A DNA stretch of 64,000 bases from the NCBI RefSeq assembly GCF_010389155.1, contig NC_057761.1, forward strand, positions 18,912,501 through 18,976,500, read 5' to 3'. Below the pieces are notes generated by a model that worked only from the letters and a program-made list of their open reading frames with translations, was not told the DNA's origin and made no database searches. The DNA comes from Erigeron canadensis (Eukaryota > Streptophyta > Magnoliopsida > Asterales > Asteraceae). Both the position numbers and the translations under genes were made by a program. The stretch's first letter is position 1. Each line of letters opens with the position of its first letter. Shown here piece by piece: positions 35,276 to 46,642 of the stretch.

Positions 35276-37234
35276 TGAAAGGACTAGACTCGATAAACCA
35301 AAATACTAATTTTTTTATATATATATATACCCCACTGCGCTGCAGTGGGTTGAGCACTCCCCACTGCGCCGCAGTGGAAAGGCTCGGCACATAAAGAGAA
35401 CAAGCCCCACTGCGCCGTAGTGGGAGAAAATCCAAACTTTTGCGTGGGATTTCACTGCGCCGCAGTGGGCAAAACCACCCCCACTGCGCCGTAGTGAGCC
35501 ACAACTCAGCAAACCTAAAAAAAAACTTTTCGACACTTAATCAAACTTGCAACCTTCAAACTTCATAACAAACTTCTCAAAATACATTTCAGAGCTTACC
35601 AACAACAATATAGACACATGTTAAACATATTTACAACATCAACTAGTTTCAAATCCATAAACGCCACCAATGAGTCATTTACCCATTTTGACACCATTTT
35701 CGCTCAAAGAGTAACTTCACAAACTTTCTAAAAACTTTACACCTGGTCAATTTCATAATTTTAACAAAAACATGGCCATCAACTCAAAATGTACCAAGAG
35801 CCATGAGGAGGGGGATTTCTAAGCCTCTAAACCAAAATTCGTCAATCAACTAGAATGACCTAATACCTTCAAGTCTTGCAAAAACCACTTCAAGCTCTAA
35901 TCAACTCTTCCAATCAACAACACTAGTTTCTTCTTCCAGAATTACCTATAAAAGGGTAAACAACTAAAATATAAGCAGGGGCTTAGTGAATATACTTGCA
36001 TACATTTATGAATACGAAGGAGGGCAAAGTACAAGAACTTTCACATGTAACCTATGACACCGTCATGCCACATTTACATGCTCACCTTGCACACTATCAA
36101 CACATATATAGATCCATATAAGCTAAACAATCATATCAATCACATCTATCGGGATTCTTAGGCCCCGGAGGTTCTGAGGCCTCATAATCACAATGCCCCA
36201 CATGGGCTCATGCCACATCAATTACCACACATGGATTTACGAACTTCAACATGAAATGGTCAAAACCACCATGGACAAAAAGGCTTCAACATGATGTGGT
36301 CAATGGATCCAACATATACATAAAGGTATGCAAATATACTCACCTCCTCCGCAAAAAGGACAACACTAAAACGAAAAGCACAAGCAAGCTTCAACCTATA
36401 ATCATATCATAAAAGTGCATAAGCTTACATTCACAACTTGACTAGCTCAACCTAGTCATACTCAATCACTAGCCTTTCTAAACCCAAAACCCAACCCATT
36501 TGTCATTGAGTTACTTTTATCTATAACAACAACATTAATCCTACCATTTTCATCCACATTTCAATAACTAGCAAAATTCATCTTTTCTTACAAACTCAAT
36601 TTATCACATTGAACTCATCTATTTCAAAATTAAACACAGTATATAACTCATTGACAACTTGGTTAACTAAGGAATTGGGGAAAAATTAACCATAATTCAT
36701 TTCCTAGCAAAACCCCCAAATTGGTTCACTCCAAGAACCCTAAATTCAGAAGAAAGAAGAAAACTAAATTAGGAGAAATCAATACCTCACTAAGTAATGG
36801 CTAATTCAAGATTTAAATTGAAAATCCTCCTTTCCCCCTCTTCCTTGAAATTTTCGGCCACCACCACTCAAAACCCACAAACCCTAGCTTTTTAATTTCT
36901 TGAATGAAGATTATATGATGGTGATGTTTAGTATAATGATTTCCCTTTTTGAATTAGAGAGAGTTAAGCTTTTGATTTTGAAAGAAAGAGATGGAATTGC
37001 ATGAGGAAGTGAAGAAGAAGATAGTGGAAATATGAGTAAGGAAAATGTATATGGTTGGCACTCTTTATGGGTGCCATGGCCCACTTCTAAATTTGTGGGT
37101 ATTTTACCCGTTATCCGTTAAAGTTCCAACTAAATTAACCCCATATCCAAAAATAAAATACTAGGAAATTAATTTAATGTCAAAACTATGAAAAGGGTTA
37201 ATTTCTTTTACCTTAAAATCTTTGGGGTGTTACA
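35276..37234 (-). repeat. Gypsy 1 5' LTR (1959 bp)
   Basis: Same ends as the left copy. Five palindromic CACTGCGCCGCAGTG-type units at 35330-35500 instead of six. Lacks the 55-bp duplication of the left LTR. Confidence 0.95.
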
Positions 37235-37239
37235 CCAGT

Positions 37240-37676
37240 GTTGGACACGGGTATAAAATCTAGTAAGAAAATCTATATCTGGGTAATGAGTTTCTGTCAA
37301 TTAATAAATACATTAGTTAATACAGTAGTTAATATTAAGGGTATATTAGTTATAATATAAAATAATCAATCTATACTACTTATTACTATATAAAAATTAT
37401 ACTCTTATGTTGAAAAGTTTACAATTTTGGGACATACAAAATTACCATTTTACTCTTAATTAATTAATTTACACAATCATTCCATAATCTTTTAAAAGAT
37501 ATATTCACTATGCCTAATTTCAAATATCTTTGTATCAATTTCCTACACCACTTAACGCTGACGCCATCACCATCCGTCGACGCCACTACATCGCAACTAA
37601 TGTCATCGCCGCCGCATTGCGCGGGTACCATACTCGTGGACTTTAAATATTTTGTATAGGTGGCATTTTTTTTTTT
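37240..37676. other. Intergenic spacer
   Basis: AT-rich, no supported ORF or RNA gene. Some CG-rich sequence at 37558-37640 (ACGCCATCACC, GTCGACGCC) is isolated and not in a gene model I can support. Confidence 0.4.
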
Positions 37677-38876
37677 GAGTTAATTACTGAAATGGTACCT
37701 CACGTTTGCGCCATATTACTGGTTTCATAGCTTTCCTTTCGAAATTACGCTGATCATACCCAACGTATGCAAATCTCCACTCGCACCATACTGGAGGCTA
37801 ACCCCGTCAGCTGGCCGGTATAACCTCCCCCACGTGACTTGCACGTGAGGGGTAAATATGTAATATCGCGTTTCCTAATTACTGAAATGGTACCTAACGT
37901 TTGCACGATATTGCTGGTTTCACACCTATATGTTTCTTAATTACTTAAATGGTACCTAATGTTTAGTTATTAATTTTTTTTTTTTTTAATTTTTTTAATT
38001 TGTTTTATTTTTCTTTTATAAAAGTTCTCCAAAACTTGTTACAATTTAATGAAAATAGTTACAATACACTTATAATCCACTCAAAAATAATACCAAATAG
38101 CTATTTCATAACAAAATATAAGTTTTAAAGTTCACGAATAACCAAAAATAGCAATAAAGTATCATAAAACAATTTTTAAAAAATTTGCGAGGAAATTTTT
38201 TTTTTTTTTGAAAAAATTCCGGAAATACCGCAATAGTAATACAAGTCAGTATTTACTGCGACATGAAGCTTAAAGCAATATTTTAAATACCCGTAAATAC
38301 CGGTTGATATGTCTGTTATTCCTACATATTTCTGGTATTACCATTGCGGTATTTCCGAAATTTTTAAAAAAGAAAAATTTATTTTTTTTTTAAAATTATT
38401 TTTATGATACTTTATTACTATTTTTGGTTATTCGTATTATATTTTGTTATGAAATAACTATTTGGTATTATTTTTTAGTGGATTATAGGTGCATTTTGAC
38501 TATTTGCATTAAATTATAACAAGTTTTGAAGAATTTTTATATAAAAGAAATAAAACAAATTAAAAAAAATATAAAAAAATTAATAACTACACATTATGTA
38601 CCATTTAAGTAATTAAGAAATATATAGGTATGAAACCAGCAATATCATGCAAACGTTAGGTACCATTTCAGTAATTAGGAAACGCGATATTACATATTTA
38701 CCCCTCACGTGCAAATCACGTGGGGGAGGTTTTAACGGTCAGCTGACGGGGTTAGCCTCCAGTATGGTGCGAGTGGAGATTTGCATACGTTGGGTATGAT
38801 CAGCGTAATTTCGAAAGGAAATGTATGAAACAAGTAATATGGCGCAAACGTGAGGTACCATTTCAGTAATTAACTC
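37677..38876. mobile_element. Foldback/MULE-type element, 1.2-kb near-complete palindrome
   Basis: The left end GAGTTAATTACTGAAATGG is matched by its reverse complement at the right end (..TTTCAGTAATTAACTC). Pairing continues almost to the centre near 38277 (GGAAATACCGCAATAGTAAT against ATTACCATTGCGGTATTTCC). Each arm is about 590 bp. The terminal motif TTACTGAAATGGTACCT.ACGTTTGC recurs at about 37684, 37877 and (diverged) 37939 in the left arm, and symmetrically in the right arm. Flanks are T-runs, compatible with a 9-bp duplication but not diagnostic. No transposase, so non-autonomous. Confidence 0.85.
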
Positions 38877-39566
38877 ATTTTTTTTTGTAAGTTAAAGTTT
38901 ATGTCATTTAATTAGGTCTCTTAATCATTAGTGTTTTTTTTAGAGAGCCACTCTCTTTCTTGAGTTAAATTTTAAATGAAAAGAATTGAAATGATAAGAT
39001 GAGAAAGAGTAAATATAATCCTTTCAAATCATCCTAAAGATGGGTGGAAGATTTTTAAAACAAAAACAACTAAATAATCCTTTCAAATTATATCACTTCA
39101 TTTCCTTTCCATCATTAAAAAAAATGCAAGAACTCAACTTATACAAAAATCATTTGAAATCTTTTATTTTCTCCACTAAGAAAAACTTAAGAACATAGTA
39201 ATAGTGTAGACTCATTTAATACAATGTATATATGTAATATTGTAATATGTTAAATGAAAAGAGTATGATGAGTTGGAAAAGTTTTTCATTCTATTCTTTG
39301 ATACAAACTAAAAATCAATCATTAGAATGTATTGTAGATACTCAAGCTCGGATGTATATTGCACGGAATGGAAATGAGTTTAATTATTTAACTTATCTTT
39401 CTCAATGATAAAATTTAAGACTACACACTTAATAATTAAATTGTGTTTGTGTACTCAATTTGTTTTTGTTGTATAAGTTGGAACTTTTCATCAATGTTTC
39501 TAACTTTATATGTTAGAAAGTTTTTCATTACGGTGTGAAATAAAATTAGCAGGCTTTAGCTCTAAA
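38877..39566. other. AT-rich intergenic spacer
   Basis: About 690 bp without supported coding or RNA features. Confidence 0.4.
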
Positions 39567-40435
39567 TGTAACACCCATGAGTTGACCACAAAAACTTTTA
39601 AGTCAAAATAAAAATTTAAACTCAAAAATGCGACCTCGTATTTGAAATTGACCTCGTATTACAAAAACCGACTTCGTAATTTTCATTTAGCATCGCTTTT
39701 GGGTCTGGCCTCGTATTTTGGTTGTAGCCTCATATTCTCTATCTGGCATCGTATTCGGGTGTTAGCATGAATCTTATTATTTTACCCTACATATAAATAC
39801 TCTTTTTCTTTCACAAACCCTCATTCCATCAACTTAGCCTCCAAGAAAAACACACACAAACCTTTACTACCTCCCTTTTTGCTACCCCAATTTGCTACCT
39901 CACTTTACTAACCCATTATTACTACCTCACAATTACTACCCCATTTTATATCAAGTTTTATGAAAATCAAACCTTGTTTTGTTTAGATTTAGATTCAATA
40001 ACAGTGTTTTTATGTCCTAAACATCATCACAAACATCTATCTTACATATTTAAGGTATATAATCAAAACCCCTTTTTATGCTCTTTTTTGGTATGTTTCG
40101 GTTTTTCTTTTAATACACACACTACACCTACCAAGTATCAAACTTTTTACGTCCAAAACGTTTTGAATCATATACTACAACTTTTCCCAAAGTTTCGCGT
40201 GATTTCGTTAACAAAATCTTGAGGTACAGGATATTTTATATACTTTTTATAAACTTTGTTCAAATGGGTTTTCGGGTTTAAGTCCGTTTTTCAAGTTTCA
40301 GACTTTAGGGTTGTTTTCCCATCATATTAGGGAGTCTAAAAGTACAATCTGATGATAAAAACACCTCCAGATCGAAAGATACGATTAGGGGTTTCTAGAA
40401 TGAATTTTGGGGAAGAACAACCCAGTTTGTGACCT

Positions 40436-40560
40436 CGTCGATTTACGACCTCGCATTTCTGATTTAGCCTCGCATTTCTGATTTAGTCTCGCATTTCTGA
40501 TTTAGCCTCGCATTCCTGATTTAGCCTCGCATTTCCCATTTATGACCTCGCAAATCTCAC
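40436..40560 (+). repeat. Short tandem array in solo LTR 3
   Basis: Four to five direct copies of a roughly 18-bp unit (GATTTAGCCTCGCATTTCT). Related GACCTCGTATT-like motifs occur earlier at 39630-39760. Confidence 0.75.
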
Positions 40561-41247
40561 TTTTGTCTTTTAGTGAAATACTACCCCAGATTACTAGCCT
40601 CTTATTTTAGCCATTCAATTTAGCCTCTTATTTTAGTCTCTCAATTTCATTTTGTCTTTTAGTGAAATACTACCCCAAATCTCAAATAAGACCTCAAATT
40701 CAATTTAAGACCCCAACTTTCAATTGAAACCTCGGATTTTGATCACTACCTAGGTTTAATCAACTTTGGTCGATTTGGTCAACTTTTGTCGATTCGGTCA
40801 ACTTAGTCAAACTCGTAATTTGGTCAACTCTCATCAAACTTGTAAAACGTGGTCAAAGTCAAACTAGCACGCTTTTGGACAATTTGGTCGATACTTGGTG
40901 ACACGTTAAGAGCACGCTTACCTATATGGAATGAATACTTAAATTATGATAACTTGTAACAGATTGATTGCATAACGGTTACTTGCTTTCTGATATCCTG
41001 TGTAGCTTGATCGTATTTCTGGCATTCAGGTGAGTTTCGTACCCTTTTACATGTTTTCATGGGGTCGAAAGGATACAAAATGCTTTTCTGATAAAACGTA
41101 TATGGTGTTTTATGACTATCTATTTTGGATATACTTGTGGTTACATTTTTCAGATACACTTATGATTTCATACATTGGATTACATTTACGATTATATTAC
41201 GGATATTCTTTTACTACGACGATTATAGACTACTGCATGATACCCTG

Positions 41248-41440
41248 TGTGTGCTTTATCGATAGTGTCGTGTGCCTATCTCTGTGTATGCTTTATCGAT
41301 AGTGCCGTGTGCCTATCCCTGTGTGTGCTTTATCAATAGTGTCGTGTGCCTGTGTGTGCTTTATCGATAGTGCCATGTGCCTATCCTTGTGTGTGCTTTA
41401 TGTGGTCGATAGTGCTTTGTGCCTATCCTTATGTGTTCTA
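41248..41440 (+). repeat. Tandem repeat of about 36-bp unit in solo LTR 3
   Basis: Five imperfect copies of a unit containing GTGTGCTTTATCGATAGTG followed by CCGTGTGCCTATCC. Confidence 0.75.
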
Positions 41441-42305
41441 CCACTGCCTGGTTAACCAAATGGCCTTGAGACATTTTGGAATCTTAAGCTGTGTGTACTT
41501 ATTGTATCTAAAGTAAGTCTATAATCAAACGCTGCTGTGTGTACTTATAAAAACATGTTTTACCACTAAATGCTTTCTATGAAACTTACAAACTCACCAA
41601 CCATTGTGTTGACGCTTTTAAGTATCCTTTCAGGTAATCGAGCAAATTGTGGCTAGGAATGGTAGCATGGGACTCGTAGCAGACTTCAGGCTTAGGATTT
41701 GGAGTTTTGCATGCTTTTCTATGTGCTAGTTGGCAATATGCCTAATCGTTTCCCCTGCGTAGGAACTTATCTTATGTTTTATTTGACTGCTTTGTTGAAC
41801 CTATGGGTTATGACTTCTCTTTTGCTTATTCGAACCATGTAATTTGACTACTTATGCTTAATTTATGCACTCATTTAGTTATTTCTATGTAATATCCATG
41901 TGCGCGTGTGTTTTATCTCGCACTCCGAGTTTTCCGCCTTAGTCGGGGTGTTACACTAGATAAAAGCTATTAAATTATCAAGACACAAGTCCATAGATAA
42001 GAGCAATATCATATTTGCATAGATAATAACTTACAATAATAACTAATAAGTACTTTGTGGTTGGTAACTTGGTGCTATCTAAAATGCAATATAGGATTCT
42101 CCTGTGTATATTACCATTCCAGCAATGACAAGGCCCAAATTCATGTTGCATTTTGAAACAAAACAAAACAAAACGAACATAGTTTTAGTTGGACTTAATA
42201 TCATTTTAGTTGTGTAAGATATACCTCTACAGCTCTACTTAAGCAAAGAGTTTTTAGAGCATCTATAATGAGGAAAAGTCTTTGAAAGCTTTTTATTTTG
42301 CCATC

Positions 42306-42819
42306 TGTTTAAGGGTAAAGTTACACTTAATTTAATGAGGGTATAATCTAGTATAAGAAAATGGTATTTAGTGATCGGAGGGTAATAATAGATGATTTCA
42401 GACTTGCTGGCGGTTCCTTCTTAGTGTGCGGCAATCGATGCCTCACGCCACCAAGTGTATGTATGTGTATGAAAATGCATTCTGCCTTCTAGGGTTCTTG
42501 TGGGGAGGTATTTATAAGCCCTCCACTTAGAGTCCACGAGATGGGCCGAGGAATCTAGAAGTTGGGCCTGACGGCCAACTTAACGGTAGTCTCCGACACA
42601 TGACCGTTACCGTTAGACAGGTGTATCAAGATTTTTCGTTAGGAGACATAAGCACGAACTGTACGTGCTGATGCACGTGCCACATTGTACTATTTGTCTG
42701 CCAGATGATCGCAGGGTTCAGGGCCTATTCATGGCTTCACTGAGTTAATTAAGGTACATATCTTACTATTAATACTAATAAGCTGGAACGTCCGGATCAT
42801 TAATGGTGATACATCATCA
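42306..42819 (-). repeat. Gypsy 2 3' LTR
   Basis: TG...CA ended, 514 bp. TATA box TATAAATACC on the minus strand at 42508-42518. Confidence 0.96.
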
Positions 42820-42830
42820 AGCCCCCCAGC
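42820..42830 (-). other. Gypsy 2 polypurine tract
   Basis: The minus strand reads GCTGGGGGGCT directly before the LTR. Confidence 0.85.
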
Positions 42831-43187
42831 CTAGCATCGTGCTTTGGTATGATGGTAGGGTAGAACTTGACATATTTTGAAAATTTTTTATCGTTTTTGA
42901 ATGATTAAATGTCGAAGCGTCTTGTATTACTATATACTCCCCCCCCCTCCCCCCAAAAAGAAAAAAGAGATGTAAAACTTATAAAAAAAAAAATGCAAAT
43001 TTAAAAAGGTGTTTGATCATTATTGTTTTTGTTGCTTAGTCATAATGGCAATGAATGCGTGGGTATTTCCGGGAAAGATTGTCATAAATGTCCCTTATAT
43101 CGGCTAGTGGAAAACACGTGTTCTGACGAGACGTTACATTTGCTTCTGACATTCCAACACGAGTTACTGTAGTGTCCACTTTCTGTC

Positions 43188-43195
43188 TATAAATA
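43188..43195 (+). promoter_or_regulatory. TATA box of the antisense gene in Gypsy 2
   Basis: TATAAATA on the plus strand, followed by a pyrimidine-rich 5' leader (43200-43300). It is internal to the element and faces away from the 3' LTR, so it can serve only the plus-strand gene. Confidence 0.65.
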
Positions 43196-43305
43196 CCACC
43201 ACTTCTTTTCATTTTTCACACCTTCATTTTTTTCCGGAATCTCTCGTCCTTTTACTCTCGATCCGCAGCCTTCGCAGCGTTCATAGATTTCTTCTTCTTC
43301 TTATT

Positions 43306-45743
43306 GTGAGCCTCCGCAGGTGGGTTTTTCGTTTCCAAATTGTACTTTTATTATGGGTAATAGAAAGGATCTGTGTTAATTTCTGTAGCGTTACAAGAGA
43401 TGAGTTGGTGCAATTTCTAGATCAACATAGGTTTCCTTTAGGTCTTCATTATACACTTCCCTGTCCCTCTGATAATGCTAGAATGGCTCCGGTGGGGAAA
43501 ATACCCTTATATATGGCAATGTTCGAAATATCGAACGTTCGTTTACCGTTTACTACTTTCTTCCTTGAGATTCTTCAACATTTCAAATGCCATGTTTCTC
43601 AAATGATACCCTTCGGAGCCCTTAGGATAACAATGTTTGAGGCTGTGTGTTGGGCACATGGAGCGGAGCCTATGGTAGATGATTTTCGTAAGTTCTATTG
43701 CTTAGGTGCTGATGGGGATTGGTTTACAATCCAAAAGAGACCGGGTTCGAAGCTTCCGGAATGTATTTATGGGGTGACTACGTCTATTAAAGGATGGAAG
43801 AAAAGATTTTTTTATGTTGATGAGTCCGTTGTCCCCGCTACATACGCTGCCGTACTAAATATGAAAGGTCACGCTCGTGGCACTCTTGCTGATAACAAAA
43901 CTGAGATAAAATTTAATCCGAAGCTAGTGGAAAAACTCTATAGGCCTACCATGAGCCGTACATTGCCGGAGGGTGTATTGTATCTGGCGAAGCTTAGCGG
44001 AGTCTGGTTATATCATCCGACTACTCCTAGGCTCGTTTCCAAAGAAGTGAAGGGTACGGATTCTCCAACCCTTCCTATTGAGTCTATACTTGTTTGCATT
44101 TATTCTCTCGTATTATCCTTTTTTATTTGTATTCGGGTTTATGACTGATTTTGCATCTTTCTTTCATTTTAGTTATGGACTTCTTAGCATATATGGGGAG
44201 CAATTTGGAGGATGTTGATTGCATCTCGGATCTTCCGGAGGGGCAAACTGCTACCAAAGTTGTACAAGTATCCCACGAGCAAGATGTTACAGTTTTGCAG
44301 GATACTCCAGAGACTATTTCTCGTCGGAAAGCCATTGAGGAAGACTTTTCCAAGCGTAACAAGAAAACTACTGAAGGGGAAGAAGTTACTGGCGGAGCTT
44401 CTGGGAAGAAGGCGGAGAAGAAAAGAAAGTCTGATAAAAAGGGAGGAAAATCTCGGAAAAAGAAGAAAGAGACCATTGAGATGGCCTTGGATGATAGTGA
44501 GGAAAAACAAGATGCTGAGGGGGGAGAATTTGTTGCGGATCCTCCGACACATGGGGCGGGTAAGAGTCCGGCTGCTGTTAGGAAGTTACGAGAAGATACC
44601 AATACTAATGTTCTTGAGGTGGAAGATTCTGAGGAGGAAGGCTCCGGAACTGGCGACCAAGAATCAGATCATTCTAAGAGTGCTTCTGTTCGATCCCCGT
44701 GAGCTCGGGAGTATGTTGGTCCTCAGGCGGCTTTTAAGGTTGTGTTTCCTACTATTGCCAAGAATAGCTGTCTGGAAAGAGAGTCGGAGAGGGAAGACTA
44801 TCTTGCCCGAATCATGGTTCCGGCCCGTCTTCAGGAAGTGGCTTCTTTTTCTATGCGTGATCTTCGGGATGCAACAAATGAGACTTCCATCAGGCATACT
44901 TCAGAACAGGTTTGTACTTGGTTAAATGATTATTTATCATCGTTATTATTGCATCAAAATATTATATATATTTTTGTTTTTATTCTTCAGCGCGATCTCT
45001 GGAGGTGTATTGATTTGATGGAAGCTGAGTATGATGAGATGAGAAAGGATCGTAAGGCATTGCGTCGGAGGGTTCGTGAGTTAGAGCTTAAAGACCCAGA
45101 TTTTCAACCCCAAAAATGGGCTGATATGGAGGCTGACAATGTGGTCTTGAAGAATCAGGTACAAATGGTGGAGCAGGAGGTTACGGCGCACCGAAATAGA
45201 TACGATGTTCTTTTGGAAGAAAAAATAAAAGTTGATGAAAGTTTATGCGAGGAGAAAGCGAAGGTGGAGAGTTTGAATTTCGAAATTGAGGCTCACTGGA
45301 GGGTTGAAAGAGATCTTAGCCATAAAGTTCAGGACAGAGATGAGGAAATTGAAAAGCTTAAAGCGGACAGGGCGGAGCTTATTAGGGGAATTCCTTCCAT
45401 ATTCGATACGCTCCGATCCAGCGGAGAGTTTGCTAGGGAAATGGGAGCTGTACAAGGTTGCGCCATGGCGGTTGGTTTTAACAAGGCTCTTATGACGGTT
45501 AAAACTAAAGTTCCGGATCTGGATATCACACGGATCGAGGGGTATCAGAGAGGGAGTTTTGCGGCCTTAAAAGATGCAGCTAGGAAATTTGCCGATAAGC
45601 GTTTCGAGTATTTAAACGTGCTTGCTTCGGATGCAGAACTTTCTGTTGTAGAAATTCTCTCCACTCCTGCTCTCGTAGCCTCCGCGACCACCCAGGCTAC
45701 CTCATCTTCCGCTCCTTCCGGTCATGCTACTCAAAATCCATGA
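43306..45743 (+). pseudogene. Antisense ORF of Gypsy 2 (putative gypsy-type transposase domain), one nonsense codon
   Basis: Plus-strand gene opposite to gag-pol. 43391-44090 encodes a domain with MAPVGKIPLYMAMFEISNVR, LPFTTFFLEILQHFKCHVSQ and WKKRFFYVD. This matches the plant 'putative transposase, gypsy type' pattern, although it has no transposase role that I know of. 44175-44702 is highly charged (Lys/Glu/Ser-rich). After a TGA at 44700-44702 the same frame stays open from 44703 to the stop at 45743 with long coiled coils. An 81-bp in-frame intron is likely at 44910-44990 (GTTTGT..TTCTTCAG). A second intron ending CATTTTAG at 44172 is likely, but its donor is unresolved. Start codon unresolved: the first in-frame ATG is 43483, inside the conserved part. 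Confidence 0.78.
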
Positions 45744-46016
45744 ACTTTGTTGGTTAATTTGTATCTTAAACAATTTATTTTTATATCGTCTGTAACCAGC
45801 CTCTGTCGTCTTTGCACATTATTTCATTTTCTTTTCGTAGGCTACAATATGCAGGTCGCAGCTTCAAAACAATCTCTACTTGCATTTTTATAAAATGGTT
45901 TTGCTAATATCTCATTTGTGTTCTGTTAGTATACCTATGTGCTTGTATGATATTTTACGATAGCACTTGGAAAGTTTTTCAAAGGTTATTTTAGTTTTTT
46001 TTTTTTTTGCATACAT
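45744..46016 (+). other. 3' region of the antisense gene
   Basis: Non-coding sequence after the antisense stop, ending in a poly-T run at 45995-46007 just before the tandem array. Confidence 0.5.
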
Positions 46017-46510
46017 TGCGTAGGCTCCGAATAGTCGTAGGATTACGTATTTTATGATAACGTTTGGGTGAATTTTCCAAGGTTTGCTTTACATAATTTC
46101 AATGTTCATATACACTGCGTAGGCTCCGAATAGTCGTAGCGCTGTGTATTTTATGATAATACTTGGATAAATTTTCCAAGGTTTGCTTTATATAATCTCA
46201 AAATTCATATACACTGCGTAGGCTCCGAGAGGCCGTAGCGTTGTGTATTTTATGATAATACTTGGATAAATTTTCCAAGGTTTGCTTTATATAATTTCAA
46301 AATTCATATACACTGCGTAGGCTCCGAGAGGCCGTAGCGTTGTGTATTTTATGATAATACTTGGATAAATTTTCCAAGGTTTGCTTTATATAATTTCAAA
46401 ATTCATATACACTGCGTAGGCTCCGAGAGGCCGTAGCGTTGTTTATTTTATGATAATACTTGGATAAATTTTCCAAGGTTTGCTTTATATAATTTCAAAA
46501 TTCATATTAG
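46017..46510. repeat. 99-bp tandem array between the convergent ORFs of Gypsy 2
   Basis: Five units start at TGCGTAGGCTCCGA: 46017, 46116, 46215, 46314 and 46413, a constant 99-bp period. Each contains GTAGGCTCCGA..GCCGTAG and TTTTCCAAGGTTTGCTTTA. The last three are nearly identical. It sits between the antisense gene stop (45743) and the integrase stop (46643). Confidence 0.93.
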
Positions 46511-46642
46511 ATGTATTAATGTATTTTGAGAGAATATCAAAATGCCTAGGCTGTCAGTAGCCGTAGGATGTAACTAGATTAATAGACCTGACAGAAGCTT
46601 TTACAATAGGGGTCGCAGCCTTCTTAAAGGGTAGACATGAAA

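Larger units (their letters stand above)
26007..37234 (-). mobile_element. Gypsy 1: Tekay-like chromovirus with deleted RT core and nested solo LTR
   Basis: Minus-strand Ty3/Gypsy element. LTRs at 26007-28058 and 35276-37234, TSD CCGGT (26002-26006) / CCAGT (37235-37239), one mismatch. Order from the right: gag with two zinc knuckles, protease, truncated RT, RNase H, (solo LTR 29430-32427), integrase and a remnant chromodomain. LTR copies are very similar (about 6 substitutions over the roughly 880 bp from 27181; 2-3% in parts of the first half). Their length differs by two insertions/deletions in repeats. Order RT-RNase H-integrase plus the C-terminal chromodomain-like stretch marks a chromovirus; TGTAACACCCC ends and 2-kb LTRs suit Tekay. 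Confidence 0.93.
39567..41955 (+). mobile_element. Solo LTR 3 (2389 bp), gypsy-type
   Basis: Begins TGTAACACCC and ends CGGGGTGTTACA. Flanks CTAAA (39562-39566) and CTAGA (41956-41960) match at 4 of 5 positions. TATA-like ATATAAATAC at 39791-39800 followed by a pyrimidine-rich leader indicates plus orientation. Internal arrays: TTAGCCTCGCATTTCTGA units at about 40440-40540, and units of about 36 bp around TGCTTTATCGATAGTG at 41248-41440. No ORF of note. Confidence 0.87.

Noticed and set aside
37558..37640. CG-richer patch with GCCGCCGCATTGCGCGGG, possible exon
   Set aside because: No open frame of useful length, no splice signals or homology recognised.
39974..40222. Apparent small gene after a TATA box at 39791
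   Set aside because: The TATA box is best explained as the LTR promoter of solo LTR 3; the 82-codon frame has no homology I recognise.
40944..41302. ORFs of 71-90 codons in solo LTR 3
   Set aside because: Hydrophobic low-complexity translations within an LTR. No domain, and LTRs of this family are non-coding.
41248..41440. CRISPR-like regular repeats
   Set aside because: Units are contiguous imperfect tandem copies without unique spacers, in plant LTR DNA.
44123..44897. Minus-strand ORFs (Ser/Phe-rich) opposite the antisense gene of Gypsy 2
   Set aside because: They mirror the Lys/Glu/Asp-rich plus-strand codons. No domain and no position expected for gag-pol.
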